DNA of 64,000 nt from Bordetella genomosp. 8 (lineage in GTDB: Bacteria; Pseudomonadota; Gammaproteobacteria; Burkholderiales; Burkholderiaceae_B): positions 1,736,001-1,800,000 of the forward strand of contig NZ_CP021108.1 in NCBI RefSeq assembly GCF_002119685.1, read 5' to 3'. This document shows, piece by piece, positions 63,378 to 64,000 of the stretch. The translations under genes and the position numbers were made by a program. The first letter of the stretch is position 1. The number at the start of each line of letters is the position of its first letter. The notes under the pieces are model-generated. The model ran no database searches. It saw only the letters and a list, made by a program, of their open reading frames with translations, and was not told where the DNA came from.

Positions 63378-64000
63378 ATGACCTCACGACAAGACCGTAT
63401 CGCCGCCGCTTTCTCCCGCGCCCGCGGCGATAAGCGCGCGGCCCTGATCCCCTACGTCGCCGCCGGCGATCCGTCGCCCGCGTCCTGCGTGCCGCTGATG
63501 CATGCGCTGGTGCGGGCGGGCGCCGACGTCATCGAACTCGGTGTGCCGTTCTCGGACCCCATGGCCGATGGCCCCGTCATCCAGCGCGCCACCGAGCGCG
63601 CCATCGCCCAGGGCATGAGCCTGCACGGCGTGCTCGATTCCGTCCGGCAATTCCGTGCCGATGACGACCGCACGCCCGTGGTGCTGATGGGTTACGCCAA
63701 TCCGATCGAGCGCATGGGGCAGGCCGGCTTCGCCGACGCCGCGCATGCGGCCGGCGTGGACGGCGTGCTGGTGGTCGACTATCCGCCCGAAGAAGTGCAG
63801 GCCTTCGCCGACCTGCTGGGCGCAAGGGGCATCGCGCCCATTTTCCTGCTGGCGCCCACTTCCACGGATGCGCGCATCCAGGCCGTCGGCAAGGTCGCGC
63901 GTGGCTATGTGTACTACGTGTCGCTGCGCGGCGTGACCGGCGCCGGCCATCTGGATACGGAAGACGTCGCCAGGCGGGTGGCGGACATCCGCCGCCACGT
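63378..64000 (+). CDS. trpA: Tryptophan synthase alpha chain, cut by window end
   Basis: The first 207 codons of the TIM-barrel subunit that cleaves indole-3-glycerol phosphate and channels indole to TrpB. Family sequence is clear: [34 protein letters not shown] (catalytic Glu) and [12 protein letters not shown], then [12 protein letters not shown]. The ATG at 63378 gives [16 protein letters not shown]. No stop is present: the gene continues past base 64000, by perhaps 60 codons given a usual length near 268. Confidence 0.93.
   Translation, partial: MTSRQDRIAAAFSRARGDKRAALIPYVAAGDPSPASCVPLMHALVRAGADVIELGVPFSDPMADGPVIQRATERAIAQGMSLHGVLDSVRQFRADDDRTPVVLMGYANPIERMGQAGFADAAHAAGVDGVLVVDYPPEEVQAFADLLGARGIAPIFLLAPTSTDARIQAVGKVARGYVYYVSLRGVTGAGHLDTEDVARRVADIRRH

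Overview
The window looks like a chromosomal segment of a high-GC betaproteobacterium of the Alcaligenaceae, Bordetella/Achromobacter type. Supporting signs are the DUF2863 and DUF1178 genes, an arginine-type EF-P with its rhamnosyltransferase EarP, a Bug/TctC-type binding protein, an intracellular PHA depolymerase, an FdxA/Fpr pair, rnfB next to nth, and a trpBA pair. The placement is inferred from gene content and composition; no search was run. I see no rRNA, tRNA, CRISPR array, insertion sequence or prophage.

1-7.8 kb: part of an exopolysaccharide locus. A GDP-mannose hydrolase fragment and a WcaJ-like initiating sugar transferase run leftward. Divergent from them are Wza (outer-membrane export), Wzc (tyrosine autokinase/co-polymerase), a phosphohexomutase homologue that has lost its catalytic residues, and GalE. 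8-12.2 kb: AI-2E family permease, sirtuin, serine acetyltransferase and inositol monophosphatase-like genes. Three copies of a 76-bp intergenic repeat lie here (one at 9.2 kb, two at 12.3-12.5 kb).

12.7-22.9 kb: TRAP transporter (binding protein plus fused DctQM permease), two DUF72 proteins, a four-helix-bundle protein, a UvrD-like helicase, a small stress-type protein, CorA and a secreted or anchored nuclease. 23-29.5 kb: a YejABEF-like peptide ABC operon. 29.5-34.6 kb: the most accessory-looking part, with a glycine-rich lipoprotein, a two-partner-secretion transporter (TpsB) that has no TpsA beside it, an AT-rich regulatory stretch, and a sigma-54 activator without a sensory domain.

34.7-46.3 kb: DUF1178, an unrecognised protein with a tetrapeptide repeat, efp-earP-DUF2863, a Bug binding protein convergent with aconitase, and a MocR regulator divergent from a DMT exporter. 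46.3-51.5 kb: a monooxygenase-like small protein and a complete Liv-type amino-acid ABC operon. 51.6-64 kb: nth-rnfB, phaZ, fpr-fdxA, pncB, ridA, mtfA, relA, argE and trpB-trpA (trpA runs off the end).

The observations I rate highest are the catalytically dead phosphohexomutase kept intact inside the EPS operon, the 76-bp repeat family with DnaA-box-like arms, the orphan TpsB beside the glycine-rich lipoprotein, the similar TTATA-rich inverted repeats upstream of both the tricarboxylate-type binding protein and aconitase, and an intrinsic terminator whose T-tract runs straight into the rnfB start codon.
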